64,000 nucleotides of DNA from Streptomyces sp. NBC_00569 (GTDB lineage: Bacteria; Actinomycetota; Actinomycetes; Streptomycetales; Streptomycetaceae), in NCBI RefSeq assembly GCF_036345255.1, contig NZ_CP107783.1:8425001-8489000 (forward strand). Reading direction: 5' to 3'. Position numbers and translations under genes: made by a program. Under the pieces are notes generated by a model. The model ran no database searches. It was not told the DNA's origin and was given only the letters and a program-made list of their open reading frames with translations. Shown one piece after another: positions 9,086 to 17,751 of this stretch (position 1 is the stretch's first letter; the number at the start of each line of letters is the position of its first letter).

Positions 9086-10291
9086 TCAGCCCAGGGGGCC
9101 CCAGAAGGTCTCGCCGCCATAGGTGTCGGACAGGGCGGGCAGCGTTTCGGGCCACACGCCGGTCTCGACCTTCCGGCGCTCCGACTGCGGCCGGACCCGG
9201 CCGTCCCAGCCGACCTGTTCCATGTAGTAGTAGAGCTGCATCACGTGACCGTCCGGGGCGACCGCGTGGATCGCGTAGTCGATTCCCGGGTGGATCTCCG
9301 CGGGCAGGTCGAGGAGCTTGACGCCCTTCTCCTCCAGGAAGGCCTTTGCCGCCCTGAGTTGCTCGTAGGAGCCCAGCTGCACACCGAAGGAGAGCAGGGT
9401 GCTGTCGTCCCGGACACCGAGCACATCGCGCAGTTCGAGCGGGAGCAGCGTCAGGCTGTGATGCTCGGTGTTCGCGCGCAGGAACAGCACGCGGTGCCCG
9501 GCGATCTCGCATTCCTCGCTCTTGATCAAGCCGAGGCGCTCGATGTAGAAGCGCTCCGCGGCGGCGAGGTCCTCGACGAAGATGCTCACCGGCCCGACCC
9601 GTACCGGCTTGAACGGCCGGGCCAGCAGAACCCCGCCGACGTCGTACGTCTTCGGGAGCTCGTCCACCCAGCGGTGGCCGGAGGCCAGGTCGATGCCCTC
9701 GGCGTGGGCCTCGGCGAGTTCCGTCGACTCAGCCTTGTACGGCAGGTCGGGGTGGCCGTTCAGCCACGGCCAGGTCACCTCCGGCTTGCTCACGCCGTCC
9801 CAGCCGACCTGCTCGATCCCGTACTCCAGCTCGTTGATGTGGCCGGTCGGGTCCGGGAAGTAGGTATGCCAGTTCGAGCCAGGGTCGCGGCCGTAGCGCT
9901 CGATCGGCTGGCCGAGCGAATCGAGCCACTTGCGCGCCTCGACGACCTCGCGAAGGCTGCCTACCTGCCAGGTGATCTGGTTGACCGTGAGGTCGGGGCG
10001 GGCCGGCTCCTCCATGTGGTCGGACCATGAGCGGGGCATCAGGACGAAGGTGTGGTGGTCGCTGTTGTGCCGCAGGAAGTAGATGCGCTTGTCCGGGACT
10101 TCGTCGAGCCACGGACCCGGGTCGTACTTCTCCAGGTCGAGGGTGTCGGCCACCGCAAAGCCCAGCAGGTCCCGGTAGAAGGCTGCGGCCTTGCCGGTGT
10201 CGTCGACGCTGATGCCGAAGTGATTGAGGCGGCGGATCTTGTAGGGGCGGTCGTACAGGACGCCGCCGACCGGGAACTTCTCCGTGGTCAT
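9086..10291 (-). CDS. Two-domain VOC protein, extradiol dioxygenase-like
   Basis: 401 residues made of two tandem VOC (glyoxalase/extradiol dioxygenase) domains, each ending in a near-identical motif (IEQVGWDG at 159-166, MEQVGWDG at 357-364), so it is an internal duplication. In the N-terminal domain the metal-site positions read His24, Gln105 and Glu156. In the C-terminal domain the first and last are replaced by Pro234 and Tyr354. Type I extradiol dioxygenases usually carry His-His-Glu in the C-terminal domain, so this protein either uses a Gln ligand in its N-terminal domain or has a different activity. It lies 11 bases after a FAH-family gene, a usual partner of ring-cleavage enzymes. 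Confidence 0.75.
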   Translation of the reverse strand: MTTEKFPVGGVLYDRPYKIRRLNHFGISVDDTGKAAAFYRDLLGFAVADTLDLEKYDPGPWLDEVPDKRIYFLRHNSDHHTFVLMPRSWSDHMEEPARPDLTVNQITWQVGSLREVVEARKWLDSLGQPIERYGRDPGSNWHTYFPDPTGHINELEYGIEQVGWDGVSKPEVTWPWLNGHPDLPYKAESTELAEAHAEGIDLASGHRWVDELPKTYDVGGVLLARPFKPVRVGPVSIFVEDLAAAERFYIERLGLIKSEECEIAGHRVLFLRANTEHHSLTLLPLELRDVLGVRDDSTLLSFGVQLGSYEQLRAAKAFLEEKGVKLLDLPAEIHPGIDYAIHAVAPDGHVMQLYYYMEQVGWDGRVRPQSERRKVETGVWPETLPALSDTYGGETFWGPLG

Positions 10292-10302
10292 GCGCTGGCC
10301 TC

Positions 10303-11313
10303 TCAGTCGGTCGGCTTGACGACTTCGTTACGGAGGGTGCCGATCAGAGGGGAGGAGACCTCGACGACGTCGCCGGGCTTGAGGAAGCGGTCGCTCAAGA
10401 AGGAGCCGTCCGCCTGCTGCCGGCTGGAGTCGACCGCAGTGCCCTTGGGCGTGCCGCTGGCGATCAGGTCACCGGGCAGCAGCGTGGTATCCCGGGAGAG
10501 GTGCTCGCCGAGCGCCGCGAACACGTGCACCATGGACTTCGTGTTGCCGCTCTGCCGGACCTCTCCGTTGACCCGGCATTCGATGGGTATGTCCTGGGGA
10601 TCGATGTCGTCGTTCACCACGATCCAGGGGCCGATCGTCGCCGACGAATCGAAGTTCTTCGAGTAGGCGAAGTCGGGCCCGAAGGACACATTGTCCCGGA
10701 CCGACCAGTCGTTGAAGAGGGTGTAGCCCCACACATGGTCGGTGAACTCGCCGCCCTTGATGTCTCGGCCGGCCTTGCCGATGACGACGGCGACCTCCGC
10801 CTCGTAATCGAGGCGCTCGGTGCGCGCGGGATAGCGCAGCGGGTCACCGTCGGCGGAAACGGCGCGGTGGTCCTTCACGAAGAACTTGGGACCGCCAGCG
10901 AGGAGACGGTTGAGGGTCTCCTCGGTGTCCTTGCCCTGTGAATTCTCGGCGGCACTCTGCATATGGTCGGCGAAGTTCGCCAGGGCACACAGGATGCGGG
11001 ACTGGCCTTCGATCGGAGCGTGCAGCCGGACCTCGTCCAGGGCGAAGCTGAGCTGTACGCCTTCCAGCCCACGAAAGTCCGGTGTCTGGTCCTTCAGGTA
11101 CGCCAGTGCGCTCCGGGCGCCGTCAAGGGCTCGGTCTCCCTCCTCGATGAACGCGTTGAGTTGGGCCGGCACCGCTGCGGCGGCCTCGGCGAGCGGCCGG
11201 GCGGTCGGAGTGGTCTCGGCGAGGTACTTCGCGTAGGCCGCGTTGATATCGATGACGCGGTTCTCCTGGACCACACCTACGCGTCGGTCCGGGCCGAATA
11301 TTGCGATCTTCAT
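10303..11313 (-). CDS. Fumarylacetoacetate hydrolase family protein
   Basis: 336 residues with the C-terminal FAH catalytic domain. The metal-binding acids are in DYEAEVAVVIG and in GYTLFNDWSVRD, and the end has GDLIASGTPKGT. Members hydrolyse or isomerise C-C bonds in ring-fission products (for example acylpyruvates or hydroxyheptadienedioate). The ATG at 11313 follows TATACAGAGCCACCAGGAG-like sequence, with GGAG close by. It is cotranscribed with the VOC gene 11 bases downstream, so it probably processes that enzyme's product. It is a distant paralogue of the FAH protein at 43544-44500. Exact reaction unknown. Confidence 0.85.
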   Translation of the reverse strand: MKIAIFGPDRRVGVVQENRVIDINAAYAKYLAETTPTARPLAEAAAAVPAQLNAFIEEGDRALDGARSALAYLKDQTPDFRGLEGVQLSFALDEVRLHAPIEGQSRILCALANFADHMQSAAENSQGKDTEETLNRLLAGGPKFFVKDHRAVSADGDPLRYPARTERLDYEAEVAVVIGKAGRDIKGGEFTDHVWGYTLFNDWSVRDNVSFGPDFAYSKNFDSSATIGPWIVVNDDIDPQDIPIECRVNGEVRQSGNTKSMVHVFAALGEHLSRDTTLLPGDLIASGTPKGTAVDSSRQQADGSFLSDRFLKPGDVVEVSSPLIGTLRNEVVKPTD

Positions 11314-11367
11314 TGCTCTCCTGGTGGCTCTGTATAGGAGGTGGGGATATGTGGAGGCGGCCGATGG

Positions 11368-11748
11368 TCAGGCGGGCGCGGCACCGGGGTCGATACCGAC
11401 CTTCTCGAGCAGGGCTCCGCCGGTGGGGGAGAGGCTGTAGATGGCCAGCCGTTGGATCTTTCCGTCGCGGATCGTGAAGAAGTCGCCCAGCAGGACCTCG
11501 CGTCCGTCGGTGAGGAGAGAAATCTCCACGGCGACGTGATCGCCATTGACGACGTACTGCGTGGGGGTCGGCTTCATCACGCCGGGTGCCAGGCCGTTCT
11601 CATACATGCGCTGGATGGCGTCGGCGCCCGTGAGTGTGCCTGCGGTGTTGTGGAGGACCGCGTCCGGTGCGAAGAGGGCGGCCACGGCGCCGGCGTCGGC
11701 GTCCTGGACACCGGCGAAATAGGCTTTGACGACCGATAGGGCATTCAT
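11368..11748 (-). CDS. SnoaL/NTF2-like small protein
   Basis: 126 residues with the NTF2-like/SnoaL cone-fold pattern: an N-terminal helix (VVKAYFAGVQDADAGAVAALF), APDAVLH, then alternating strands with ISLLTDGREVLLGDFFTIRDGKI. Such proteins act as polyketide cyclases, isomerases, epoxide hydrolases or ring-hydroxylase subunits, so the fold does not give the reaction. It lies 39 bases after the aldehyde dehydrogenase and 54 bases before the FAH gene in one operon. It may act on an unstable ring or ring-fission intermediate; that is only context. Confidence 0.7.
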   Translation of the reverse strand: MNALSVVKAYFAGVQDADAGAVAALFAPDAVLHNTAGTLTGADAIQRMYENGLAPGVMKPTPTQYVVNGDHVAVEISLLTDGREVLLGDFFTIRDGKIQRLAIYSLSPTGGALLEKVGIDPGAAPA

Positions 11749-11787
11749 CTTGTCCTGGGGTCCTTTCTCGCTGTTCCGGGAACTCCC

Positions 11788-13266
11788 TTAGGCCGGGAGG
11801 TACTTCGCCGAGGCGTAGACAGACTTGTATTCGAGGTAGGCGGCGATTCCCTCCGGGCCGAGCTCTCTGCCGATACCCGAGTCCTTGAATCCGCCGAAGG
11901 GCGCGCCGAGATCGAGGGTGTAGTAATTGAGCCCGATCGTTCCTGTACGGACTCGCCGTGCTACTGCGAGCGCCCGGTCCTCGTCGGCACTCCAGACGGA
12001 GCCGCCGAGGCCGAAGTTGCTGTCGTTGGCGATCCGGACTGCGTCCGCATCGTCGTCGAACGGGATGAGGGCCAGGACGGGGCCGAACACCTCCTCGCGG
12101 GCGAGGTGTTCGGAGTTGTGGACGTCGGCGAAGACGGTCGGCTGCACGAACCAGCCTCGGCTCAGGTGGTCAGGCCGGCCGCCGCCGGTGACGAGACGGG
12201 CGTCCGATCCCTTGGCGATCTCGATGTGACGCAGAACCCGCTCGAGGTGGCCCTGTGTGGCCATCGGGCCCATTGTCACCGAGGGGTCGAGCGGGTCGCC
12301 GAGCCGGTACGCGTCGGCGAATCCCGCGATGGCGTCGACGACTTCGTCGTAGCGGGACCGGGCGATGAGGATGCGCGACTGGGTCGTGCAGGTCTGGCTG
12401 TTGTTGAGGAAGGCCGCGTTGTCCAGGCCTGCGAGCAGGGTTTCGACGTTCCCGTCCTCAAGGAAGATCGCGGCTGACTTGCCTCCCAGCTCCAGGGTGA
12501 CCCGGCGCACCAGGCGGCCGCACTCCTGGCCGATGGCCCGGCCGGCCGCGGTGGACCCGGTGAAGGCGATCTTGTCGACCATGGGGTGCGACACCAGCGC
12601 GGCTCCGGCATCGCGGTCGCCCAGCACGATGTTCAGCACGCCCGCGGGCAGTCCGGCCTCCTGGGCTGCGTCGGCGAAGACGTAGGCGTCAAGCGCTGTC
12701 TCCGGCGACGGCTTCAGGACCACCGTGCAGCCTGCGGCCAGAGCCGGCGCGATCTTGAACATGGCGAGCGCTTGGGGGAAGTTCCACGGCGTTATCGCGC
12801 CGACCACACCGACCGGTTCGCGTCGCACGATGGTCGCCCCGGCCTGGCTCGCCCGCACCTCCTCCAGGGGCAGGTTCTCGACGACGTCGGCGTACATCCG
12901 CAGCAGACCGGCAGGAGCACCGCCGTTCAGCATCTGGGACAGCGCGATCGGCATGCCGTTCTCCCGGCTGACCAGGGTCGCGGTATCACCGGCGCGCTTG
13001 TCCAGCGCATCCGCGAACCTGCGCAGGACCGCCGCACGCTCGGCCGCGGTGGTCCGGCCCCAGGGGCCCTCGTCCAGTGCGTGGCGGGCGGCGCGGACGG
13101 CGGCGTCGATGTCCGCCGCGGTGCCGAGCGAGGCGACGCCGATGCGCTCCCCGGTGGCGGCCTCGATCTGTTCCTGTACGCGGTCGCCGCTGGGGGCGGC
13201 CCACGTGCCGTCGATGAAGAAGTATTTCCGGTCCAGGTCACCGGTCCGCTCGACGCTGAGGGACAT
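11788..13266 (-). CDS. NAD(P)-dependent aldehyde dehydrogenase
   Basis: A 492-residue aldehyde dehydrogenase with the full set of motifs: VVGAITPWNFP near 155-164, FTGSTAAGR at 235-243, general base Glu259 in LELGGKS, nucleophile Cys293 in NSQTCTTQS, and EEVFGPVL. It oxidises an aldehyde to the acid in the cytosol. It is the first gene of the eight-gene minus-strand operon, and a perfect inverted repeat (13359-13379) lies 93 bases upstream of its ATG. Given the O-demethylase further down, a lignin-type benzaldehyde (vanillin or syringaldehyde class) is a plausible substrate, but a ring-fission semialdehyde is equally possible. Confidence 0.9.
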   Translation of the reverse strand: MSLSVERTGDLDRKYFFIDGTWAAPSGDRVQEQIEAATGERIGVASLGTAADIDAAVRAARHALDEGPWGRTTAAERAAVLRRFADALDKRAGDTATLVSRENGMPIALSQMLNGGAPAGLLRMYADVVENLPLEEVRASQAGATIVRREPVGVVGAITPWNFPQALAMFKIAPALAAGCTVVLKPSPETALDAYVFADAAQEAGLPAGVLNIVLGDRDAGAALVSHPMVDKIAFTGSTAAGRAIGQECGRLVRRVTLELGGKSAAIFLEDGNVETLLAGLDNAAFLNNSQTCTTQSRILIARSRYDEVVDAIAGFADAYRLGDPLDPSVTMGPMATQGHLERVLRHIEIAKGSDARLVTGGGRPDHLSRGWFVQPTVFADVHNSEHLAREEVFGPVLALIPFDDDADAVRIANDSNFGLGGSVWSADEDRALAVARRVRTGTIGLNYYTLDLGAPFGGFKDSGIGRELGPEGIAAYLEYKSVYASAKYLPA

Positions 13267-13358
13267 GTTTTCTCCTGCCTGTCACATGACGGACATCGCT
13301 GATAAACAAAGGATGTTGGGCGGGGGGTGCAATTGGCGATGCCGGGAATGTTCGGTCG

Positions 13359-13379
13359 CTCATGCATGCGCTGCATGAG
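13359..13379. promoter_or_regulatory. Perfect inverted repeat, candidate operator (site 1)
   Basis: Arms CTCATGCA (13359-13366) and TGCATGAG (13372-13379) are exact reverse complements around the 5-base spacer TGCGC. It lies between the end of the CitE-like gene and the ATG of the aldehyde dehydrogenase operon, 93 bases upstream of the latter. Related repeats with the same spacing occur at 26147-26167 and 34675-34695, each in front of another catabolic operon. The regulator is unknown. Confidence 0.7.
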
Positions 13380-13438
13380 TGCATTCGAGGCTCGGTGGTC
13401 GAGGCGGCAGGCCGTCCGAACCGCCCGCGGCGCAGGGG

Positions 13439-14266
13439 TCAGTCCGTGTACCGCAGGATCGCGTGCGCCCGTGCGAGGACCGGTGCGTCGACCATGTGTC
13501 CGTCCACACGCGCGGCATTGCCGCCGCCGGCGGACTCCACGACGCGGCGGGCCCAGCGGAGCGTCTTCTCGTCGGGCCGGAAGGTGTCGTGGGTGACCGG
13601 GACTTGACGCGGATGGATGAGGAGCTTGGCCGTGAGGCCGAGCGCCTTGGCCCGTCTCAGGTCGTCGGTGAGAACGACGGCGTCGTCCAGCGCCGTCGTC
13701 ACCCCGTCGACAGGGCCCGGCAGTGCGGCGGCCCTCGACGCCAGGACGAGCGAGGAGCGGGCGTGGAGCATCGCATCCCACCCGGAGTCGGCACCCAGGT
13801 CGAGCGCGAAGTCGAGGTGCCCGAAGGCCAGTCGGTGGACTCCTGGGACGGCGGCGATGTCCTGTGCCCGGACCACCCCGAGAGCTGATTCGATCAAGGC
13901 GATGACCGGCACACGGGTGCGCTCGGAGACGGCGGTCAGCGATTCCGGCGATTCGGCCTTCGGACACATCACGGCGATCAGCCCGGGGGCGCCGGCCAGA
14001 GCCTCCAGATCCTGGGCGCCCAGGAGCTCCGAAGGCGTATTGATACGCACGCAAGCACATCCGCCGTTCGACAGCCAACTGACCGCCGAGGCACGCGCGG
14101 TGTCCTTCTGATCTGCCGCGACAGCGTCCTCGAGGTCCAGCACCACGAGGTCGGCGCCGGACGCGACCGCCTTGTCGAAGCGGGCCGGATGATCGGCGGG
14201 TACGAAGAGCAGCGACTTCGCGAGCTGAACGGATTGCGCCCGGTCCAAGTACGTCATCCCGATCAC
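13439..14266 (-). CDS. CitE-like HpcH/HpaI-family acyl-CoA lyase
   Basis: 275 residues, of the citrate lyase beta/malyl-CoA lyase group: SLLFVPADHPARFDKA at the N-terminus, LDLEDAVA (metal and substrate acid), ALIESALGV (metal-binding Glu) and FGHLDFALDLG. Members cleave 3-hydroxyacyl-CoA dicarboxylates such as malyl- or citramalyl-CoA into acetyl-CoA plus an oxoacid. The GTG at 14266 follows directly on the stop of the CoA-transferase gene (an ATG at 14257 is an alternative). With that transferase and the hot-dog hydratase at the left edge it could make a three-step activate-hydrate-cleave route like itaconate degradation. Substrate is inferred only. Confidence 0.8.
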   Translation of the reverse strand: MIGMTYLDRAQSVQLAKSLLFVPADHPARFDKAVASGADLVVLDLEDAVAADQKDTARASAVSWLSNGGCACVRINTPSELLGAQDLEALAGAPGLIAVMCPKAESPESLTAVSERTRVPVIALIESALGVVRAQDIAAVPGVHRLAFGHLDFALDLGADSGWDAMLHARSSLVLASRAAALPGPVDGVTTALDDAVVLTDDLRRAKALGLTAKLLIHPRQVPVTHDTFRPDEKTLRWARRVVESAGGGNAARVDGHMVDAPVLARAHAILRYTD

Positions 14267-15439
14267 CTATGCCAGTCCCGTGCCCTCGGGCGTCGCCGGT
14301 GGCAGCACCTCGAACTCGGCGAGCACGGCGTCCGTGTGCTCGCCGACATCCGGGACAGGGCCCATCACCGGCTCGGCACCCACGAAGGTCGCCGGGGGAA
14401 TGAGAGCGCTCAATGTCCCGGCCGGCGATGCGTACTCCTTCCAACGGTCCCGGGCCCGCAGTTGCGGATGGCTCGCCAGGCCGGCCATGTCCCGCAGCAG
14501 GGCATTGGCGATGCCCGCGGTCTCCAGCCGCTTTGCGACATCCGGGGCAGTATCGTCACGGAAGGCTTGCTCGATCTCGTCCTGCAGTTGCGCCGCGTTC
14601 TCCACGCGAGACGAGTTCCGGGCGAACCGTGGGTCGGCCGCGAGCGCCGGATCGTGGAGTATCTGCTCGCAGAAGGTGGCCCACTCGCGCTCGTTCTGGA
14701 GCCCGAGGAAGACCTGCTCGCCGTCGCCGCATTGGAACGGACCGTAGGGTGCGATCGCCGAGTGCCGCGCACCCGTTCGTCGGGGCGGAGTGCCGCCGTA
14801 CGTGGCGTAGTTGAGCGGAAAGCCCATCCACTCGGCGAGCGCCTCCAGCATGGAGATCTCGATCGTGACGCCCTCGCTGGTGCGCTGTCGCTGCAGGAGC
14901 GCGGCAAGGATGCCGGTGTAGGCGTACATGCCGGAGGCGATGTCCGCGATGGAGATCCCGACCTTCGACGGCTCGTCCTCGGTGCCGGTGATCGAGACCA
15001 GCCCGGCCTCGCACTGGACCAGCAAGTCGTACGCCTTCTTGTCGGTGTACGGGCCGCCGCTGCCGTAGCCGGAGATCGAGACGTGGATGAGGCCCGGATT
15101 TGCCGCCCGGAGCGTGTCGCTGCCCAGGCCGAGCCGCTCGGCCGCGCCGGGAGCGAGGTTCTGCACGAAGACGTCCGCGCGGCTCACCAGGGCTTTGACG
15201 GCCGCCCTGCCGTGCTCGGTCTTGAGGTCGAGTGCCACCGACTCCTTCGACCTGTTCAGCCAGACGAAGTGGCTGGCGAGTCCGCGTACGGTCTCGTCGT
15301 AGCCGCGGGCGAAGTCGCCGGGGCCAGGGCGTTCGATCTTGATGACCCGGGCGCCGAGATCGGCCAGCTGGCGCGTCGCGAAGGGGGCAGCGACGGCCTG
15401 CTCGAGAGAGACGACGGTGAGCCCGTCAAGGGGATTCAT
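14267..15439 (-). CDS. CaiB/BaiF family (class III) CoA-transferase
   Basis: 390 residues. Family features are LEQAVAAPFATRQLADLGARV, the RPGPGDFAR loop, FVWLNRSKESVALDLK, and the catalytic Asp region in AYDLLVQCEAGL. These enzymes move CoA between carboxylates, often from succinyl-CoA. The ATG at 15439 has AAGGA about ten bases upstream; an open N-terminal extension to 15469 looks spurious. It is followed without a gap by the CitE-like lyase and preceded by a flavin hydroxylase, so all three are likely one operon. It probably activates a dicarboxylate from ring cleavage. Confidence 0.88.
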   Translation of the reverse strand: MNPLDGLTVVSLEQAVAAPFATRQLADLGARVIKIERPGPGDFARGYDETVRGLASHFVWLNRSKESVALDLKTEHGRAAVKALVSRADVFVQNLAPGAAERLGLGSDTLRAANPGLIHVSISGYGSGGPYTDKKAYDLLVQCEAGLVSITGTEDEPSKVGISIADIASGMYAYTGILAALLQRQRTSEGVTIEISMLEALAEWMGFPLNYATYGGTPPRRTGARHSAIAPYGPFQCGDGEQVFLGLQNEREWATFCEQILHDPALAADPRFARNSSRVENAAQLQDEIEQAFRDDTAPDVAKRLETAGIANALLRDMAGLASHPQLRARDRWKEYASPAGTLSALIPPATFVGAEPVMGPVPDVGEHTDAVLAEFEVLPPATPEGTGLA

Positions 15440-15474
15440 TGAGCATGGTTCCTTCGTGTATCGCCGCACCGGGA

Positions 15475-16680
15475 TCAGTCGGCGAGCAGAGACGGGGTCT
15501 CCAACGTCTTGGTGAAGTACAGGCGCTCGGCGGCAAACTCGCGGTCACGGGACATCCGCCGGAACACTTCGAGATCCTTGTCGAGCTTGGCCGGATCGGT
15601 GGAGTGGAAGAGCAGCCGCTTGTTCGCGGAAGCCCGCGGACTCGCGTGATCGAGGAACGCCCGGCGGCGCATCTGCGCGTAGCCGTCGAGGACGGACTCC
15701 CCGGCGCGCCCCTGGACGACGGCCCCGAGAGCTTCCTGTAGGACGTACGAGTCGAAAAGCCCCATCGTCAGGCCGAGCCCGCCGGTGGGATTTGTGGCGT
15801 GCGCCGCGTCCCCGGCGAGGAGTACTCGGCCCGCGCGGTAAGAGGCCGCGCTGCGCTGGTGCATGCGGTACGGCGACATCGCCACGAGTTCGGTCTGCTG
15901 CGCGATCTCCTTCCCGAAGACATTGGCGAGGAATTCCGGCAGCCGCTCCTCGGCCGACCCCGCGGGCAGTGCGTCGTCCTCCATGTACGAGTAGCGCCAG
16001 AGCCCGTGCTCGCCCGACTCGTCGATCTTGGCGATGATCGCGCCGTAGACGTGGTCCACGTAGAACGTCGACTGCGCCCAGCCCGGCCGGTCGTCGGGGA
16101 AGCGGACATTGGCCGCGACGAACCGCTCGGGCCACGTCATCCCGTCGAAGCCCAGGGCCGACTCGGCGCGGACCCTGGAACCGGCACCGTCGGCGCCGAT
16201 GAGCCAATCGGCTCGGAGCGTCCGGTTCTGCTCCCCGGCGCGCACGGTGACATCGACACCGGCGTCATCCTGGGTCACCGCAGTGACCTCGTGACCCCAG
16301 AGCACTCGGACGTTCGCGAACGTTTCCAGGCGCTGAAGGATCACAGCGGCCAGGGCTCCCTGTCCCAGGTGCAGGTTGTGGGGGTACCGCACCTTTCCCT
16401 CCAGCGCCGACAGGCCGTACTCGATGACCTCGCCGGTGCGATGGACGCGGTAGGCGTAGTCCTGCTTCAGGAAGCCGGCGCTGCGGGCGTCGTCGAGCAG
16501 GTCCAGACGGGCCAGGCCGTCCAGGGTCGCCCAGTGATAGACGATGGCCCGCGGCGCATTCTGCAGAGCCGACGCCCGCTCGAGGATCGTGACGACAACG
16601 CCCTGTTGTGCCAGGCCGAGCGCATTGAGGAGTCCGGTCGGCCCGGCCCCCACCACGATCACCTGCTGTTCTGCTGACAC
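15475..16680 (-). CDS. FAD-dependent aromatic hydroxylase (class A flavoprotein monooxygenase)
   Basis: 401 residues with the three class A motifs: GAGPTGL near residue 11, DG in LIGADGAGSR, and GD in LLAGDAAHATNPTGGLG. It would hydroxylate a phenolic acid or phenol using NAD(P)H and O2. The GTG start has GGGAGAAC just upstream. It heads the operon with the CoA-transferase and CitE-like lyase and is divergent from a LysR gene 117 bases away, the usual arrangement for an inducer-responsive hydroxylase. At 401 residues it lacks the C-terminal thioredoxin-like domain of phenol hydroxylases. Confidence 0.85.
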   Translation of the reverse strand: MSAEQQVIVVGAGPTGLLNALGLAQQGVVVTILERASALQNAPRAIVYHWATLDGLARLDLLDDARSAGFLKQDYAYRVHRTGEVIEYGLSALEGKVRYPHNLHLGQGALAAVILQRLETFANVRVLWGHEVTAVTQDDAGVDVTVRAGEQNRTLRADWLIGADGAGSRVRAESALGFDGMTWPERFVAANVRFPDDRPGWAQSTFYVDHVYGAIIAKIDESGEHGLWRYSYMEDDALPAGSAEERLPEFLANVFGKEIAQQTELVAMSPYRMHQRSAASYRAGRVLLAGDAAHATNPTGGLGLTMGLFDSYVLQEALGAVVQGRAGESVLDGYAQMRRRAFLDHASPRASANKRLLFHSTDPAKLDKDLEVFRRMSRDREFAAERLYFTKTLETPSLLAD

Positions 16681-16797
16681 CAGTTCTCCCGTCTCGAGTG
16701 TCTCCGGCCGCTGTGGACCGTGAGCCGCATTTCACGATGCTGGAGACCGAGCCATAGGTCCAATGTCTGCAATTTGGTGCCCCGATACGCTGGATGC
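16681..16797. promoter_or_regulatory. Divergent promoter region, LysR/hydroxylase
   Basis: 117 bases between the divergent GTG of the flavin hydroxylase and the ATG of the LysR regulator. It holds an imperfect inverted repeat with CCAA at 16760-16763 and TTGG at 16774-16777, a spacing that would suit a LysR-type site. The assignment to that regulator is inferred from position only. Confidence 0.4.
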
Positions 16798-17751
16798 ATG
16801 GATCTCCGGAACATCAGGTACTTCCTCGCCGTGGCGGACACAGGCTCCATCACGGAAGCGGCGAAGACCCTGCACCTCTCTCAGCCGCCGCTGAGCATGG
16901 CAATGGCGAAGTTGGAGACGGAACTTGGCGTGACCCTGCTGAACCGGTTGCCGCGAGGTGTCTCGCTGACGCCTGCCGGCCGCTACCTGCAAGCCGCCGG
17001 GCTGCGCCTTGTCACGGAGGAACAGCGGCTCTCCGCGGCCCTGCAGGCGATGGGGCAAGGCCTTGAAGGTGAACTCAGAGTCGGCGCCGAGCCCATGGGC
17101 TTGTGGCGGGTCGTCAGCACACGCGTAGCGGAGTTCCTGGCCGAGCATCCCAGGGTGTCGCTCGACCTGACGGACGTGGCGCCCTGGGCCCAACTGGAGA
17201 ATCTCGCCAACGGCTACCTGGATCTGGCAGTGATCCCCGTGCTGCCGCAGGAACCACTGCCGCACATCAACGACGTTGAATTCGACGTCGACATCGTCGC
17301 CACTCTGCCGCTCACCCTCGTCGCGCCGAGCAGCTGGGGACTGAACGCCCAAAAGCCCCTGGCCCTCGCATCGTTGAAGGACAGGACGTGGATTCTTCCC
17401 GGGAGAGTGCCTGGTACGCGGAGCCTCTCCCGGCTGATCGACGACCGCTTCACCGCTGCGGGTGGCAGCCCCACGACCGTCATCCCGGTACCGACCATGC
17501 AGACCGCGGGGACACTGGTCGCCGCTGGGCTCGGTGTCTCGGTGATGAGCGACGAGATGGCCGCAACCCACCCCGGCGTCGACCGCATCCCGGTCGAGGG
17601 AGGCTGGCCCGAACTGCCGCTGGGCCTGGTGCGGCGACAGGGCGGGATCGTCACGCCCGTCGCCGCGAGGTTTGCCGCGCTCTTCGGAGTGGATGTCGTG
17701 GACGATCAGCCCGAACGAGCTGGTGAGAGGACCCACGGACGGACTACGTAG
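16798..17751 (+). CDS. LysR-family transcriptional regulator
   Basis: 317 residues: an N-terminal winged helix-turn-helix (DLRNIRYFLAVADTGSITEAA, then LSQPPLSMAMAKLE) and a C-terminal substrate-binding domain. I chose ATG 16798, which puts the HTH at the usual position; the frame is open further upstream. It is divergent from the flavin hydroxylase operon, which it probably controls in response to an aromatic or acid inducer. Its last 15 codons and the hairpin over its stop are duplicated as a remnant at 20140-20288. Confidence 0.9.
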   Translation: MDLRNIRYFLAVADTGSITEAAKTLHLSQPPLSMAMAKLETELGVTLLNRLPRGVSLTPAGRYLQAAGLRLVTEEQRLSAALQAMGQGLEGELRVGAEPMGLWRVVSTRVAEFLAEHPRVSLDLTDVAPWAQLENLANGYLDLAVIPVLPQEPLPHINDVEFDVDIVATLPLTLVAPSSWGLNAQKPLALASLKDRTWILPGRVPGTRSLSRLIDDRFTAAGGSPTTVIPVPTMQTAGTLVAAGLGVSVMSDEMAATHPGVDRIPVEGGWPELPLGLVRRQGGIVTPVAARFAALFGVDVVDDQPERAGERTHGRTT

